From Psoroptes ovis (taxonomy: Eukaryota; Arthropoda; Arachnida; Sarcoptiformes; Psoroptidae), in contig PQWQ01000012.1 of assembly GCA_002943765.1 (NCBI GenBank), positions 992,001 through 1,056,000 of the forward strand: DNA of 64,000 nucleotides, given 5' to 3'. Under the pieces are notes generated by a model, which had not been told where the DNA came from, made no database searches, and was given only the letters and a program-made list of their open reading frames with translations. A program made the translations under genes and the position numbers. Below, one piece after another: positions 25,422 through 37,981 of the stretch. Numbering within the stretch: position 1 is the stretch's first letter; every line of letters begins with the position of its first letter.

Positions 25422-27479
25422 TCAGCAACCATTATTACAACTGGAAGATATATAATTATAACCATATGTATTATTATCATTATTATTATCTTTTAATTTA
25501 ATCGAATTCGTATATGAATATAGCCAATGATTATTAATTTGATTTTGTTGACCATTACCATTATTACTCTTATTATTGTTTAATGATAATTGTTGTTCAA
25601 TCATTGTTTGCATACGATTCATAACCATATCGAGTAATGTATCAATTGCTTTTGCTATGTTTTGTCCAGTCGATGCACTTGTTTCAAAATATGGAAATCT
25701 ATTTAAATTCATTTTAAATGATTTAATAATTATTATTAGTTAAATTTAGTCAAACATTTAGTCAAATTTTTTTTTGAAAATGACATTGAAATGAATGGTT
25801 GATTGATTTAATGGATTTGTTTCTATTTTTTGCTATTTATTTTTGTTCTACTTCAAAAAGGATTATGTAATATGTTTTGAGACAAGAAACTTTCAGAGAA
25901 AAATAAAATAAAATGAATTCATATTTCAAATTTAAAGCCAAATATTGCTAAACATGTGTCATTTGAATGTCATTCAAAACAGGAGAAATTGTTTCAATTT
26001 GCCATTGAAAAGCATTTCAAATAAGTTTTGAAATAATTTACGATCATTTTTGGATCGATTCATGAGCAAAGAATTGAAATTCGGTCGAAATTTAAGGATT
26101 TTTCAGGTTATTTTCAAAGGTCTTTTGCAGCAGGTCTTACCCTAATTTTTCCGCTTCTCGTCGTGCACGATCATTCGATATTAACCGCTGTTCGTAGAGA
26201 TCAACTTTATTGCCACAAATCACTACACATGGATTATCATAGAAACAATGAGTCCGAAGCTGTTCTAACCAATCACGTATGTTGATGAATGATTTTTCAT
26301 TGGTCAAATCGAAAATGATCAAAAATCCCATTGCACCGCGAAAAAATGCTGTCGTTAATGAGCGAAATCTGTATGATCGATGGTGGATTGACCAAGTTTT
26401 TTGGAAAGAAATCGTTCGACACCGAAATACGGTCGATAATGGCCAGAGTCGGTCGGACACATGGAATGAAAAAAATGAACAATCAGTAAAGATCAATTAT
26501 GATAATGATCAATATTTGAAATTTAGCAAGACCTTGATTTGGCTTACCTTTCTTGTCCGGCCGTATCCCATAATTGTAATTGTATCCGTTGAGTACGTCC
26601 CATTGATTTTTGATTTGTTGAACGATAAATCTGGTTGGAAATATTTTAAAACCATTAAATAATTAAATTTCAATTCATTAATCAATCAATAGCATTCGAA
26701 TACCATTCTTTTCTCTCTAAAATCGATGCCAACAGTTGAAATAAATTTTTGATTAAATACACCATCAGTAAATTGATAGAAAAATGATGTTTTACCAACA
26801 CCTGAATCACCTATGAAACCGAATCAGAAAGAAATTTGAATTATTTTAAATTATTTTATTACCAGGAAAATACACATTGGAATTCATAAATCACATGGAA
26901 AATTTGTTGAATTAGACATTTAATGGAAAAATCACTCAAACACATTATCATTTAAACACATTATTCAAGCATTGTTCAAAGATTCTTAAATCATAAAACA
27001 TTGTTGTGTGTGTCACACAATGTGTGTAAATCAATGTAAAATTTAAATTTTTTATGAATAATAAATCAAACAATTCAACACAAGTTGTTGATGATCGAGC
27101 AAAATTTTTCATGAATAAATATCATTAAAATTATAATCATAAAAATAAATTGAGCGCTAATAAAATGATAATAAATGTGTTTGGTGTATCAAAGAGGTCT
27201 GTCCGAAAAGTTCAGTTCAGTTCATCGCCATTGAATCAATGGAAATGCCTGATTGAAAATCGCCACTAACTTTCTGGACAGCCTCATAATGAATTTTGAA
27301 ATCTGTTTCATGTTTGAATTGTGGAAAATTCATTCAAAATTTATTATTATTATTATTATTTAACCCATACCTAATGCCATAAATTTGATTAAATAATCAT
27401 AATCACAATTATGTGATTGTTGTTGTTGTTGCTGATGATGGTGGTGATGATTTGTTTTATGATCATGTGTTGTCATCAT
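25422..27479 (-). CDS. Rab27: Rab27-type small GTPase
   Basis: There are five exons on the minus strand: 27479-27371, 26810-26704, 26630-26548, 26368-26141 and 25698-25422, giving 267 residues. After a His/Gln-rich N-terminus comes CDYDYLIKFMALG and the P-loop GDSGVGKTSFFYQFTDG. STVGIDFREKRM is the Rab27 switch I signature. WDTAGQERFRSLTTAFFRG is switch II, and CGNKVDL and ETSAS are the guanine-specificity motifs. Rab27 steers secretory lysosomes and granules to the plasma membrane. The C-terminus is extended by an Asn-rich stretch and ends C-N-N-G-C, so there is a terminal cysteine but no standard CC or CXC double-geranylgeranylation motif. Intron 1 contains a short inverted-repeat element at 27199. 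Confidence 0.93.
27199..27281. repeat. Short inverted-repeat (MITE-like) element, copy 2, in Rab27 intron 1
   Basis: The ends CTGTCCGAAAAGTTC and ACTAACTTTCTGGACAG are imperfect reverse complements. The flanks GAGGT and CCTC are also complementary. The interior includes ATTGAATCAATGG and GATTGAAAATCGCC, which recall the interiors of copies 5 and 6. Confidence 0.6.
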
Positions 27480-28365
27480 TGTCGTCGAAGAATTTTGATC
27501 AATATTTCACATAGAGTTTTTAATATTTTGTCAATTTTGACCAATATTACAATGATACTGGATATATTAGTGTGTTGTACTGTTGATCGATGATATGATC
27601 TATGACGGAATTCGTATCATTTGATACAGTACAAATGTCGGTAGTTGTAGAATTTCAAATCAATTAATTCAATTGATTTGTATTGAATGAATTACGACGA
27701 GCTTCCTTTTGTTTCGAATGGACGAATATTGTTCAAGCGAGTGGTGGTGGTGATGGTGGTTGGGGGGAGAGAAACAAGAGAAAAAAAAATGAAATTTTAT
27801 AATTAAACAAATGAACAAGCAAAAACAAATGAATTTTGAAATTAATTCAAAATTCATTAATTTAAAATTAATCAATGGAAAGCATGAAATTATTGAAAAC
27901 ATACAAAAATAATTGGACTCAATATGAGAATGGTTGGACTCATCGAAATGATCATTTTATTTTTCAATGGAAATTTTGAATTGATTTTTATTTTTTCTCG
28001 AAAAAAATGAAATGAAATGAAATGAAATTCAAATGAAAATCGAAAATATTTATTTCAACATTAATTAATTAATGATAATTAATTAACGAAAACAAACAAA
28101 TGAAGTAAATAAAATTTGAAATTAATTATTTGGAAATCAAAACTAAAAATTTTACTTTTAATTAAAGCATTTTATTGAATCAAATTGTTGTTCGGTTAAT
28201 GATTCAAAGCTTTTCATGTTCCAACTAGTAGACATGGACATCAATTCGACATAAATGTTCGTTATGTGTAATCGCCGATCAAAACAAATGACCAAATTAA
28301 ACCATGATTTGAACATGATTTGTTCAAAAAACATTCGGATGATTTTCACTGAGGAAAAAAAATGG

Positions 28366-28500
28366 CGAATTTCATTTGAAATCCATTGGAAATTTCATCC
28401 GAAATCCATCCGAAAACGGCCTGAAATCGACGCGAAGAAATTGGCCAGAAATCTATACGAAATCCATACCGAAATGACCTGTGAAATCCATTTGAAATTT
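28366..28500. repeat. Degenerate tandem repeat around GAAATCCAT
   Basis: GAAATCCAT or close variants (GAAATTTCAT, GAAATCGA, GAAATCTAT) recur about every 11-23 bases across 135 bases. All frames through it give repetitive Glu/Ile/His peptides. It looks like an old minisatellite. Confidence 0.55.
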
Positions 28501-31479
28501 GACCAAAAATTCATTTGAATTTTACATTTTTAACAAAATGATCATACAAAAAAAGACATGTCTAAACATTGCCGAACAAAATGATGAGGAAAAATGGAAA
28601 TTTGATTTTTTTAAGGATTTGATTTTTTCCTTTAAATCAAATCAAACTAATGTAAAAAAAAACAAAATCAAAAACAATCATTTATGGAATAAATAAGAAA
28701 TAAATTTTTTAAAATGATTTTAAAAGATTTTCCATTCTTTGAAAAATATAATGAAATTAACATCCAAATGTTTTTTTTTTTTTTTTTTTTTTGCTGTAAA
28801 AACATCCAAATTTAGATTTAAAATGTTTGATTTTGGTGTTTTTTTTCAGGTTTTCAGCGATTTGTTTGTGATCTAATGGTGGTCGTGGTGTTGATTTATG
28901 CTTTTTGTTATGAAATGAAAAATTCAAATCACGAAATATATGGGACATTTGGTGAGAAAAAAATTTTGTTTTTCGGTAAAACGTCCGAACCGAACAGTGT
29001 TTACTGTTATGATGGTGTTAAATGAAAATCTTTGATTTGAATTTAAATTTGATGATTTCGGTGCGAATGAATTTTAATTATTGAAAAATTTCGAATGATT
29101 TGTATATTAAGGTCTAAACGTACACAAATCATCACAAGTGTGAAATCATTTTTGACCATCTTTGGTCATTGGTCAGTCGATGCATCATCTTCAGGTCATT
29201 TTTATTTATTGATAATAAACATGATTGTTTATGATCATTGTTTATTCATGGTTTATCATTATTCACCTGTTCATCATTTAGTATCACCTACACCTCATAT
29301 TTTTGAACAGTTTATTATTTGTTCTTCGTTGATTTCTTTGAAATTCAAAGTTAAATTCATTACTTACCATTATTTGGGAAAAATAGCGGAGAAAATTTGT
29401 TGAATTTCGTATATTGAATAAACATTATTGATTGGATTGATGATATCAATATTGTTGATTGTCGGCTGCCTACGGCTGCTGCTGCTTTAGATTGTTGAAT
29501 TAAACAAAATTTTTTATCGCAATTATCGCAGATCATCCGGTATTTAGTGTTTTTTTAAATCAAATATCCTCGACAAAACAATGGTTTAATTTAATGGTTT
29601 ACTATTCAAATCATTTACGAATGATTGTCTTTTAAATTTATCAGCTATTTGTTTCCGGACACACAATTCGAGCACAGCAGAATTCAATGATTGAAAGCTA
29701 TTAAGTGATTATGATTTCGTAATTATCCAAAGCAAATCTCATTAACTACAAAATGATTAAAATTAATTATGAATGATTTACGATTAATTTTGAATTGATT
29801 AATTTTTGATTTTCAATTAATTATTGATTAATTTTGTCACTTGTTATCAATTGAAAATCATTTTCAATTGAATTTTTCTGGTGGAGAATTGAAAGAATTC
29901 CAATGGTTTTTGGCCATTAATTTTGCTTCATTTTTCATTCATACATTAGCCACCGATGATTGGCATATTTACCAAAAATGAAAAATAATTAAAATCTTGA
30001 AGTGACTCTTAAGATTTTAAACTGAAAAAATAGAATATTCTGCTGATTCGTACAAATTATGAAATCAAAAACCTTTCAAAAAAACTTGATAAATTCAATT
30101 AATGAAAAAAATAACGTATTGAATGAAATTAATGACAAATTAATTTGTCGATTTGACACATTTATGAAATATTTGATAATTTATTTATTTTTTATGCCAT
30201 TTATCTAGAAGAATCTAATAGAATCCTGCTGCTATTGCTGATTATTTTTGATTGTTTAATGGTAAATAATGCTCGAGATATTGTCGGTTGTCGGCTACCG
30301 GTGGTTGTCGATTGCCATTATTGAATTTTCTTCGTTCTGTTTATTCAAGCATGTGTTGACATATGGATATATTTGAACATAGACAGTGAGACAATGTGAG
30401 TTTGTGAGGAAGAGAATTCGTGTTCAAAATTGCATTTATTCGCATTGTTGCCGTTGTTTGAATTGATGGCAATCAATTTCTTCAATGATAATTAAATTGA
30501 CACATTTATGACGAATAAGCAAACAAATCAAAAATCACCTACACTGACCACGAATTTTGTTTTAAATTGTTGTTGTTTCGTGTGTGTTTGAATCGAAAAT
30601 CGGATGAATGAATGAATCGTATGGACTGATAGCTGAACTGTACGAAAATTTAGTTTTGATCAAAATTCATTTTTGTTTAATGATCAGAATCACCAGGATT
30701 AAAATGCACAAACCACATGCAACATCAATTTATTCATTCATTCATAATGTTTGATGAGATTCCAGACATTTGAATTTTCTGGTTCTGAGTTTCTGATATT
30801 TTCTGGTTAAAATAATTTATCAACAACTTATTGTGCCACACAACTTATTACACCACCACATCACCAGCACCAACAACAATCAAATGAATGAATCGATGAA
30901 TGGATCGCTGAATAATTGGTTGAATCAATTTGGAATAAAACTTAATATTACCGACAACAACGGAACATATTTACGATGAACGACTCGATGGTTTTCTGGT
31001 TTTTTTTGAATTGAAATTTATGTATGAATAATGTAAAACAACCGAATACAAACTGGGCATTGAATATTCTGTTGGTTGGATATTTTGCTTGTTGGAATTT
31101 GTTGGAGTTTTATCGTCTAGAATTCATGTATATATATGCGCGTGTGTGCATGTGTACAGGATTTAAAGTTTTCATTCAGAGTTTCGAAACCTGTATCGAA
31201 GTGTGTATATATGAGACCAATTATGAATTTGAATGAATTTATTTAGTTTAGTTTGGTTTGTTTGTTTGTGCATCATCGATTGAATCAATGAATAGTTGAA
31301 TTAAATGTATGAATGAATCAATGGGATGAAATATATGTGTATGCACTGATAATATATGAGAAATTCAATAGCATTAATTTTAGCTTGTTTGTTTTAAGCT
31401 TTTTGAAAAACAAACAAACGAAATTTGGTGTTGATAGAATTGAAAATAAAGAAAGCCCCAAAAATACATAAGACGCATG

Positions 31480-31740
31480 GCCGCAACAACGGCTCAGAAC
31501 CTAAATAGCATCATCGTTGAATCACTGAAACGCATGCATCTTATTGTTTCTTAATTGTACAAGTATCCTGTGGACACATCTCTTTTGGATAATTCTATTG
31601 GTTCCGTATTTCAACGAAATCGATGCTGTTGATATATTTTTTGCATCGAATCAGTTTCAAGCTCATATGGCACGATATAACTGTTGACAATGAACATACA
31701 TTCATTCAATGATTAACTGATGAAAATGGTAAAATGGTAA
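31480..31740 (+). pseudogene. Decayed retroelement reverse transcriptase / RNase H patch (tentative)
   Basis: The sequence here is more complex and less AT-rich than its surroundings. Read on the plus strand with frame changes it gives pieces such as NSIIVESLKRM, then D-T-S-L-L-D-N-S-I-G-S-V-F-Q, then FFASNQFQAHMARYN. The order and spacing recall the RT connection and the RNase H start (D-A-S---IGAVLQQ, then F-S--L-----Y) of gypsy-type Pol. Several stops and shifts make it non-functional. The assignment is by pattern only. Confidence 0.35.
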
Positions 31741-31841
31741 AACACAGAGCGAAAATTAGTGTCTGAATTGATACGACAATATTAAGCTCTGGTTCTGATG
31801 TTCATGTGGAGAAAATTATCTGGTTAAAATATTTATTTTGG

Positions 31842-31924
31842 TTGTCCAAAAAGTTTTGGCTAATTTTCTATTAGGATTTCCTTTGAATTCAAAGGGGTTC
31901 AACCCTGATGAACTTTTCGGACAA
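31842..31924. repeat. Short inverted-repeat (MITE-like) element, copy 3
   Basis: The left end TTGTCCAAAAAGTTTTGGC and right end GAACTTTTCGGACAA are near-perfect inverted repeats of about 14 bases. Total length is 83 bases with no coding sense. It lies just downstream of the decayed RNase H-like patch. Confidence 0.65.
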
Positions 31925-32080
31925 TGTAATATTATTATCCTTTATTTTGGCGAATGTTTTTATTACATTCGAATGAAATAAGAATAAAATTTTGCATCAA
32001 TTTTTAATAAATATTAAATCAATTCTTATCAATGAAATTGCTTTCATACACGCACACAGACACACAGACACGTAAAACAT

Positions 32081-32160
32081 TGAGTTGTCCATTAAGTTTA
32101 TGTCGATTTTCAATCGGCTTTTCGATTGAATTAACCGCGACCAACTTATTGTACAACTCG
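32081..32160. repeat. Short inverted-repeat (MITE-like) element, copy 4 (diverged)
   Basis: TGAGTTGTCCATTAAGTTTA at the left pairs with CCAACTTATTGTACAACTCG at the right. The interior has GATTTTCAATCGG and TTCGATTGAATTAACCGCGA, forming further partial inverted repeats. It is more diverged than the other copies. Confidence 0.5.
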
Positions 32161-33630
32161 ATGCACAATCTTAATTTATGAGTGCAATGTATGCACGAAT
32201 AAATTACATAATAACGATGATTTTAAAACAAAATAATCGCCGAAAATGAAGGTAATTCTTTGAATAATTTAAAATAAATACAAAATTATTGCTGACGCGG
32301 TCTTGAAGTTGTGGAATTTTTTTTTCATTAATTTTATTCGATTCCATTCCATTTATTAATTATTTAATTAACTAATTAATTAATGTTTTTGAAAGGAATT
32401 TTGCCTAATTTAGTCGAAAACATTATCATAATTATGATTGTCATTTTGTCAAAATATTCATAAGTTAATTGAAACAAAATTATTTATTAATTTACAAAAA
32501 TTGTATCAAAAATGTAATTGAGTTCATTAAAATTTGAAATTTTCAAATAATTATTCAATAATTATTTCATTATAATTTCTATTTTTATCTGATCATAATT
32601 ATTTCAATTATTTGACAATTTTGACATTTTTGATTGGTAAAAAAAATAAATAAATAAAACAATCCTATCAAACAATACTTTTTCGTATTCAATAATGATC
32701 CCATCGTAATACATCAATGATGAATTTTAATTCGGAAATTTCGGAAAATTCCAAAGAATTCAATTCAAAAGATTCATCGAAATTCCCTGATCTTCATTCA
32801 CCTACTCATATTTGCACCGATTTCCAATGTTTTTGTTATTGTTCTTCATTATTTTCTCTGCTCTCAATTCTTTACCAAACTCTTCGATATCGTATATTAA
32901 ATTTGTCAATACCCATATGTAATTCATAATTCATAATTGGATACAAGCAAAATACAATGAAATTGTGATGTATTTTAATTCTATTTCAATGTTTAATTCA
33001 TCCATTCATTCATTTATTTCATACATTAAAGTATTTTAAACAAAATCAATGTTTTGAATCATTGATTTTTGAGAAAAATGATAATCAAAATTTTAAAAAT
33101 CAAATAATTTTTCATTAATAATAATTCATATTGATTTCAAATACAAATAAACATAATGAACACAATGAAACCTGAATAATACGAATTCAAAGAAAACGAA
33201 GAATTCATGATTCTGTTTATTTTCTTTATTATTCTACCGAATATCGAATTATTCATTATCAAATTTCCAAGGCTAAGAATATTCTCAATTTTTCTATTTG
33301 AAATATTTGATATTTGAAATATCTGAAGATATTCGATATTGTATCTTATGTTATATTATGGTAGATGTTCTTTGATTTTGAAATGTATTCAAATGATAAT
33401 TTCCAAGAAGAATAAAGAAAATATGTTCTGATGAAGATGTAGAAGATGATGAAGATCACGAAAAAGTCCAAAGTAATTGAAATTAAATATCATTGATTTG
33501 AAAATTTCGAAAAAAAAATTTATCCCGAAAAAAAATCTTTGAATCCTTTCAAAACTTTTCCATTTGTTTAACCAGAAATCAAAACTTTAGTCTTTGAATT
33601 AGATTGAATTAATCCTTTCTCCGAATTGAG

Positions 33631-33715
33631 CTGTCCGAAAAGTTTATTCGGATTTTCAGCGGGAGCTCCCAATTGATTTTCATCGAATTTAGTAGTGGCC
33701 GAACTTTTCGGACAG
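33631..33715. repeat. Short inverted-repeat (MITE-like) element, copy 5 (best preserved)
   Basis: The ends CTGTCCGAAAAGTTT and GAACTTTTCGGACAG are perfect inverted repeats over at least 13 bases. The 85-base element has an inner GGGAGCTCCC palindrome. It is the clearest member for building a family consensus. Confidence 0.75.
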
Positions 33716-35050
33716 TCTAATTTAGCAAAATTTTCTGTGGAAAAATTAATATTATCATCACCAATATGAACAAATGTTGATTAATGTTTCAATTAATTTA
33801 TTTGATTTGATTTTGGTTCAAGCGAAATATCTTTTTCAATAAATTTTCAATTGATTTCACTTGAAATTCATTTCGAATAATTTTATTTGAAATTTTTTAT
33901 TATCAATTTATTTACAAAGGCCCTGAAGGCTCGATCTTTCAAATTATTCAATTCAATCGTATCGTGGTGTTCCTTATCTTGATTTGAATATTTTAACTCA
34001 TATTAAATCATATTGGATATGTGCGCGAAGAGGAAACATTAAAGAAAACTCATTTAATCAATGAATATTGGTGCCATTCGTACTGATGATAATTTGAAAT
34101 GTTTCAATGAAGCCAACCGATGAACAAATTTTTGGACAAAAACAAAAATTGTCGCGGTGAATCGTGATGATTTTGATTAGTTTATGTTCTGAATGAAATT
34201 CAATACCGATTGGACGAATATTTGATTGCAATGATGGTGACCATCACTGGACCATGATGATCAATCTTTGAATTTTCTGGCTATTTGGCGATATTTGGCA
34301 ATGTTTGCCATTATCGATAATGGCAAACATTTGTAAATGTTTATGTATATCATATGTTTGTTTGTATTTACTCGAATATATGAGAATAAAATGTAAACTT
34401 TGAAAGTTTCAATATCAAAATATCATAATCATAGAAATATGATCATGATTAATTATGTAAATGATTTTGTTTTTACATAATTACAATTAATATTTGATAC
34501 GATTTGATTTCTGATTTGTTTTTTTTTTTGTTTTTTGTTTTATTCACAAGTTCAAGCTAAGTTTCAAGTGTTTATTACAATTTTAATAATAATGTTTTTT
34601 GATAATTAATTCAATGTAATTATAATGACGATGATGATAATTAATTATGATTATGATGATGATAATTTGAAAATGACAAGATTAGTATCGAATTCGTTTT
34701 GCTGTTCACTATTTCAATGCTGTATTGGATTGTTCAAATGAATGACTGCCGATTGAGTCAATGGGCATTCTCCCATCGATTCAATAGGGACAAACCCTTA
34801 ATTTTGAAATGATTTAATTTGTTATGATTTTCTGATTAATTCTGATGTTTAATTTAATGATTATTTTCATTGTAATCCTTCATATAATCATTAAATTCAG
34901 TAACAAACTGAATTCAAAATTAATCAATATCAAAAATTGAAATTGAAAAAATTTTCAGATCAAAACAAAACGAAAATTGATTTGAAATCAAATAAATGTA
35001 TCACACAAATACATATTTAATAGATTGAATTCAAGTGTATTAATAATAAG

Positions 35051-35070
35051 GTGTGTGTGTGTGTGTGTGT
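35051..35070. repeat. (GT)n microsatellite
   Basis: A run of ten GT units, followed by a G/T-rich stretch. Confidence 0.9.
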
Positions 35071-35957
35071 TTGAGTGGGTGTAGGCGCAGTTGTAGGCGG
35101 ATTACGTATTTATAAATGTTTCGAACCGAAGCAATTATTTTCAATTAAGAAATGCAAATCATCATTTGTTTTGATAAAATCTTTAAAAAAAATGCTTGTA
35201 CTTAATGAGACAAAATTAGTCTCATTAAAATGATTGATTAATTGAGCAATTATCTGATGTTTGCATGTTTAATTACGATTTTCGCATCAAATTAACTTTC
35301 GATGTTGTTTGCCCTCGAAAAAGTACGATTGATTATGGATTCACGATGATAACAGAGAAAACACAATTCTTAGATTCATTGAGACCAAGAGTATGTGATT
35401 GTTTGACTATGATTATTAATTTGTATAATTCTAAAATTCAAAAATTCTTTAATTCTTGATGATTATGATTTGCATTTGATTCGATTCGATGATTGCTGGA
35501 GAATCTGTTTTTTTTTTCTGTTTTTCTAAGTGGAGATTTGTTGAATAAAATCTCAAATGATAATAAATTCAAAAATATAAAATGAAATCAAAAAGATAAT
35601 TATGAAAGATGAAAATAATGGCAATCGATCATCATCATCATCATCATCATTATTATTGACTTTGATATTGTTGATCACATTATTGTTGAATTTATATTAA
35701 TAGTTGAACTACATTATTCATTGATATCTTTGTTGATTATGATGTTTTATGTAACAAGAAAAATAATGACTGGGATCGGTATTTTGATTGTATTCAAATG
35801 TTGAAACAATATCGAAATTTTTTTCATGATATTTTTAATGATGTATTCTTATCGATAATAATCATTATCATCGATATATGATATAGTTATATGAGACTTG
35901 ATTACTTTGAATAATGATTATCTTGTTCTTTGCAATATCATTATCATTTTCATCATT

Positions 35958-37947
35958 TCATTTCATTTCAATCAAAAATTCATCACCATCTTGTACATTA
36001 TAAGTGTATAACTTTTTCTGTGCAAAACGTAACTCTTCAATATGCAGTGAGCCTGATAATTCAGACATTTCACTATCGATATAAAATAGTCGAATGTTTG
36101 ATGGTGTAACACCATACAATGAACTGTTTGATGGCGATGATGGTAGGTGTGTCACATTGGCGTCATTCATTTTCGATCGTCATCATCGTCGAATGCCGTG
36201 GATCAATGTATATTGTGGAATATCATCATGAAAATTGGGAATTTTGGAATGATTGATGGCCAATTACGAGAAAAATGGGAATATTTCCACAGTTTCATAA
36301 TTCGATTGATTGATTGGCATGTTCGATTATCATGATGATGATTATGATGTATCGATTATTTGTTGATCATTCAAAATATGCAAACATGTATTCGATTATT
36401 TGGTGAATTCAACAAAAATGATTGATGATATCATTAACATGGTTCAAAAATAGGAAGAAAAATGAAACGAAAATTATTGATTAGATCAGAATAATTAATT
36501 CGATTTCGATTAAATAAATTGAATCAATTGATTTTAATCGATAAATGGTAAAGTTTTGATCATGAATCGAAACAACCGGAATTCAAATACAAACATACCT
36601 TAATTGTATTTTAAAATTTTTTATAGATTTATTAAGATCAACTTTTAATGAACGACAATCTTTACATTGTTGTACTAGCGCATCATAGCTTAGCTGATCA
36701 TTTTCCAATTCTTCATCACTCAAATCATTGAATATTACACGAACATTTGCATATTTTGGTGGTGATAGATTAACTTCGGCTAATGGTTCAACACGTCCAT
36801 GTATTTCGAGTAATTCGAAAAATCTTAAATTTGAAAATATCAGTAGAAATTAAGTGAAATCAAAACGATCAATCAAAGCATATATGACATACCTTGATGG
36901 TTTAGTTTCATGATCATTCATAACAAACCAACGTATAAATGCTCTTTCAGCAAATACACGTTCATCTTCAGAAATATCACTACCGTTTAATCGTTGTATA
37001 CGTGGTAAACGTGCAATTAAATGATGACGACGTTGATCAGAAGTATCCAGTGTGTTCAATACTTGTATGCCTAGACAACGTAATTTAATAAGCTTAGGTA
37101 ATTGATTTAATCGATCAATCGATAGCCATTCATTAATTGGCCAATTACTAATGTTTAAACTGATTAAATTTTTTAAATGTAATAAAACATGTTCAGGTAT
37201 TGATGTTATATTACAATCGGCCATCGTTAGACCTTCTAATTTTGGAAATGTTTTCATTAATAATTTTATATCATTCCAATTACATAATTTTGGATTTCCA
37301 CTCAAATATAAATATTTAATATTTGGATAAGTTTTCTTTGCATTTAATTGTATTGATTCATAATTATTTAAACTCAGATGTAGATCAACAATTGATGGCA
37401 TAATATTCAATAATAATTCAACACCACTCCATGGTATATGTGTATTATTCAATACTAATGATTTAATTTTTTCTAATTTTTGTCTATTAATTGAGCTACC
37501 AATAAATTTCGATGAATATCGATTACATTTAGAGAGATCATTTTCGCTTAAATTAATAAAACGTAAATTTGGCATTGAACGTACAATTTTGTATACTTCA
37601 TCAATATCAATAATATTATTTGATGCTAAATCTAATTCTTCAACATTTGAACATAGTTCACGTATCTTTTCGGATGGACCAGCATTTTTTACACGACATT
37701 GATTCAATGATAATGATGGTGGTAATAGTAATGTACTTTCTAAATATTCGAAGAAAAATGAATAAAAATGAATATTAATAATAATAATAATTCAAGATAT
37801 GATCATCAAGGGGAAAATTTTGATAAAATTAAATTTTCAAATAATAATTTCCGGAAACACGCGTTAATAATTGAGAAATTATCAAAATTAAATAAATAAA
37901 TAAAATTTCAAATTATTCATTTTTTCTTAATGAAATAATGATTATCA

Positions 37948-37981
<34 letters not shown>

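Larger units (their letters stand above)
27480..35957. other. Gene-poor 8.5 kb between Rab27 and TBCEL
   Basis: No gene could be supported on either strand. The stretch holds a degenerate tandem repeat (28366), a decayed retroelement patch (31480), three inverted-repeat elements (31842, 32081, 33631), a GT tract (35051) and a poly-T run near 28770. The rest is AT-rich sequence. Regulatory DNA for Rab27 and unannotated short non-coding RNAs cannot be excluded by reading. Confidence 0.5.

Noticed and set aside
26279..26662. Plus-strand 127-codon frame
   Set aside because: Antisense to Rab27 exons 3 and 4 and the intron between them.
36124..36170. Extra N-terminal residues of the last TBCEL open frame (starting MNDANVTHL)
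   Set aside because: The splice acceptor AAACAG at 36124 gives correct phase and an ungapped match to the TBCEL family, so the upstream part is read as intron.
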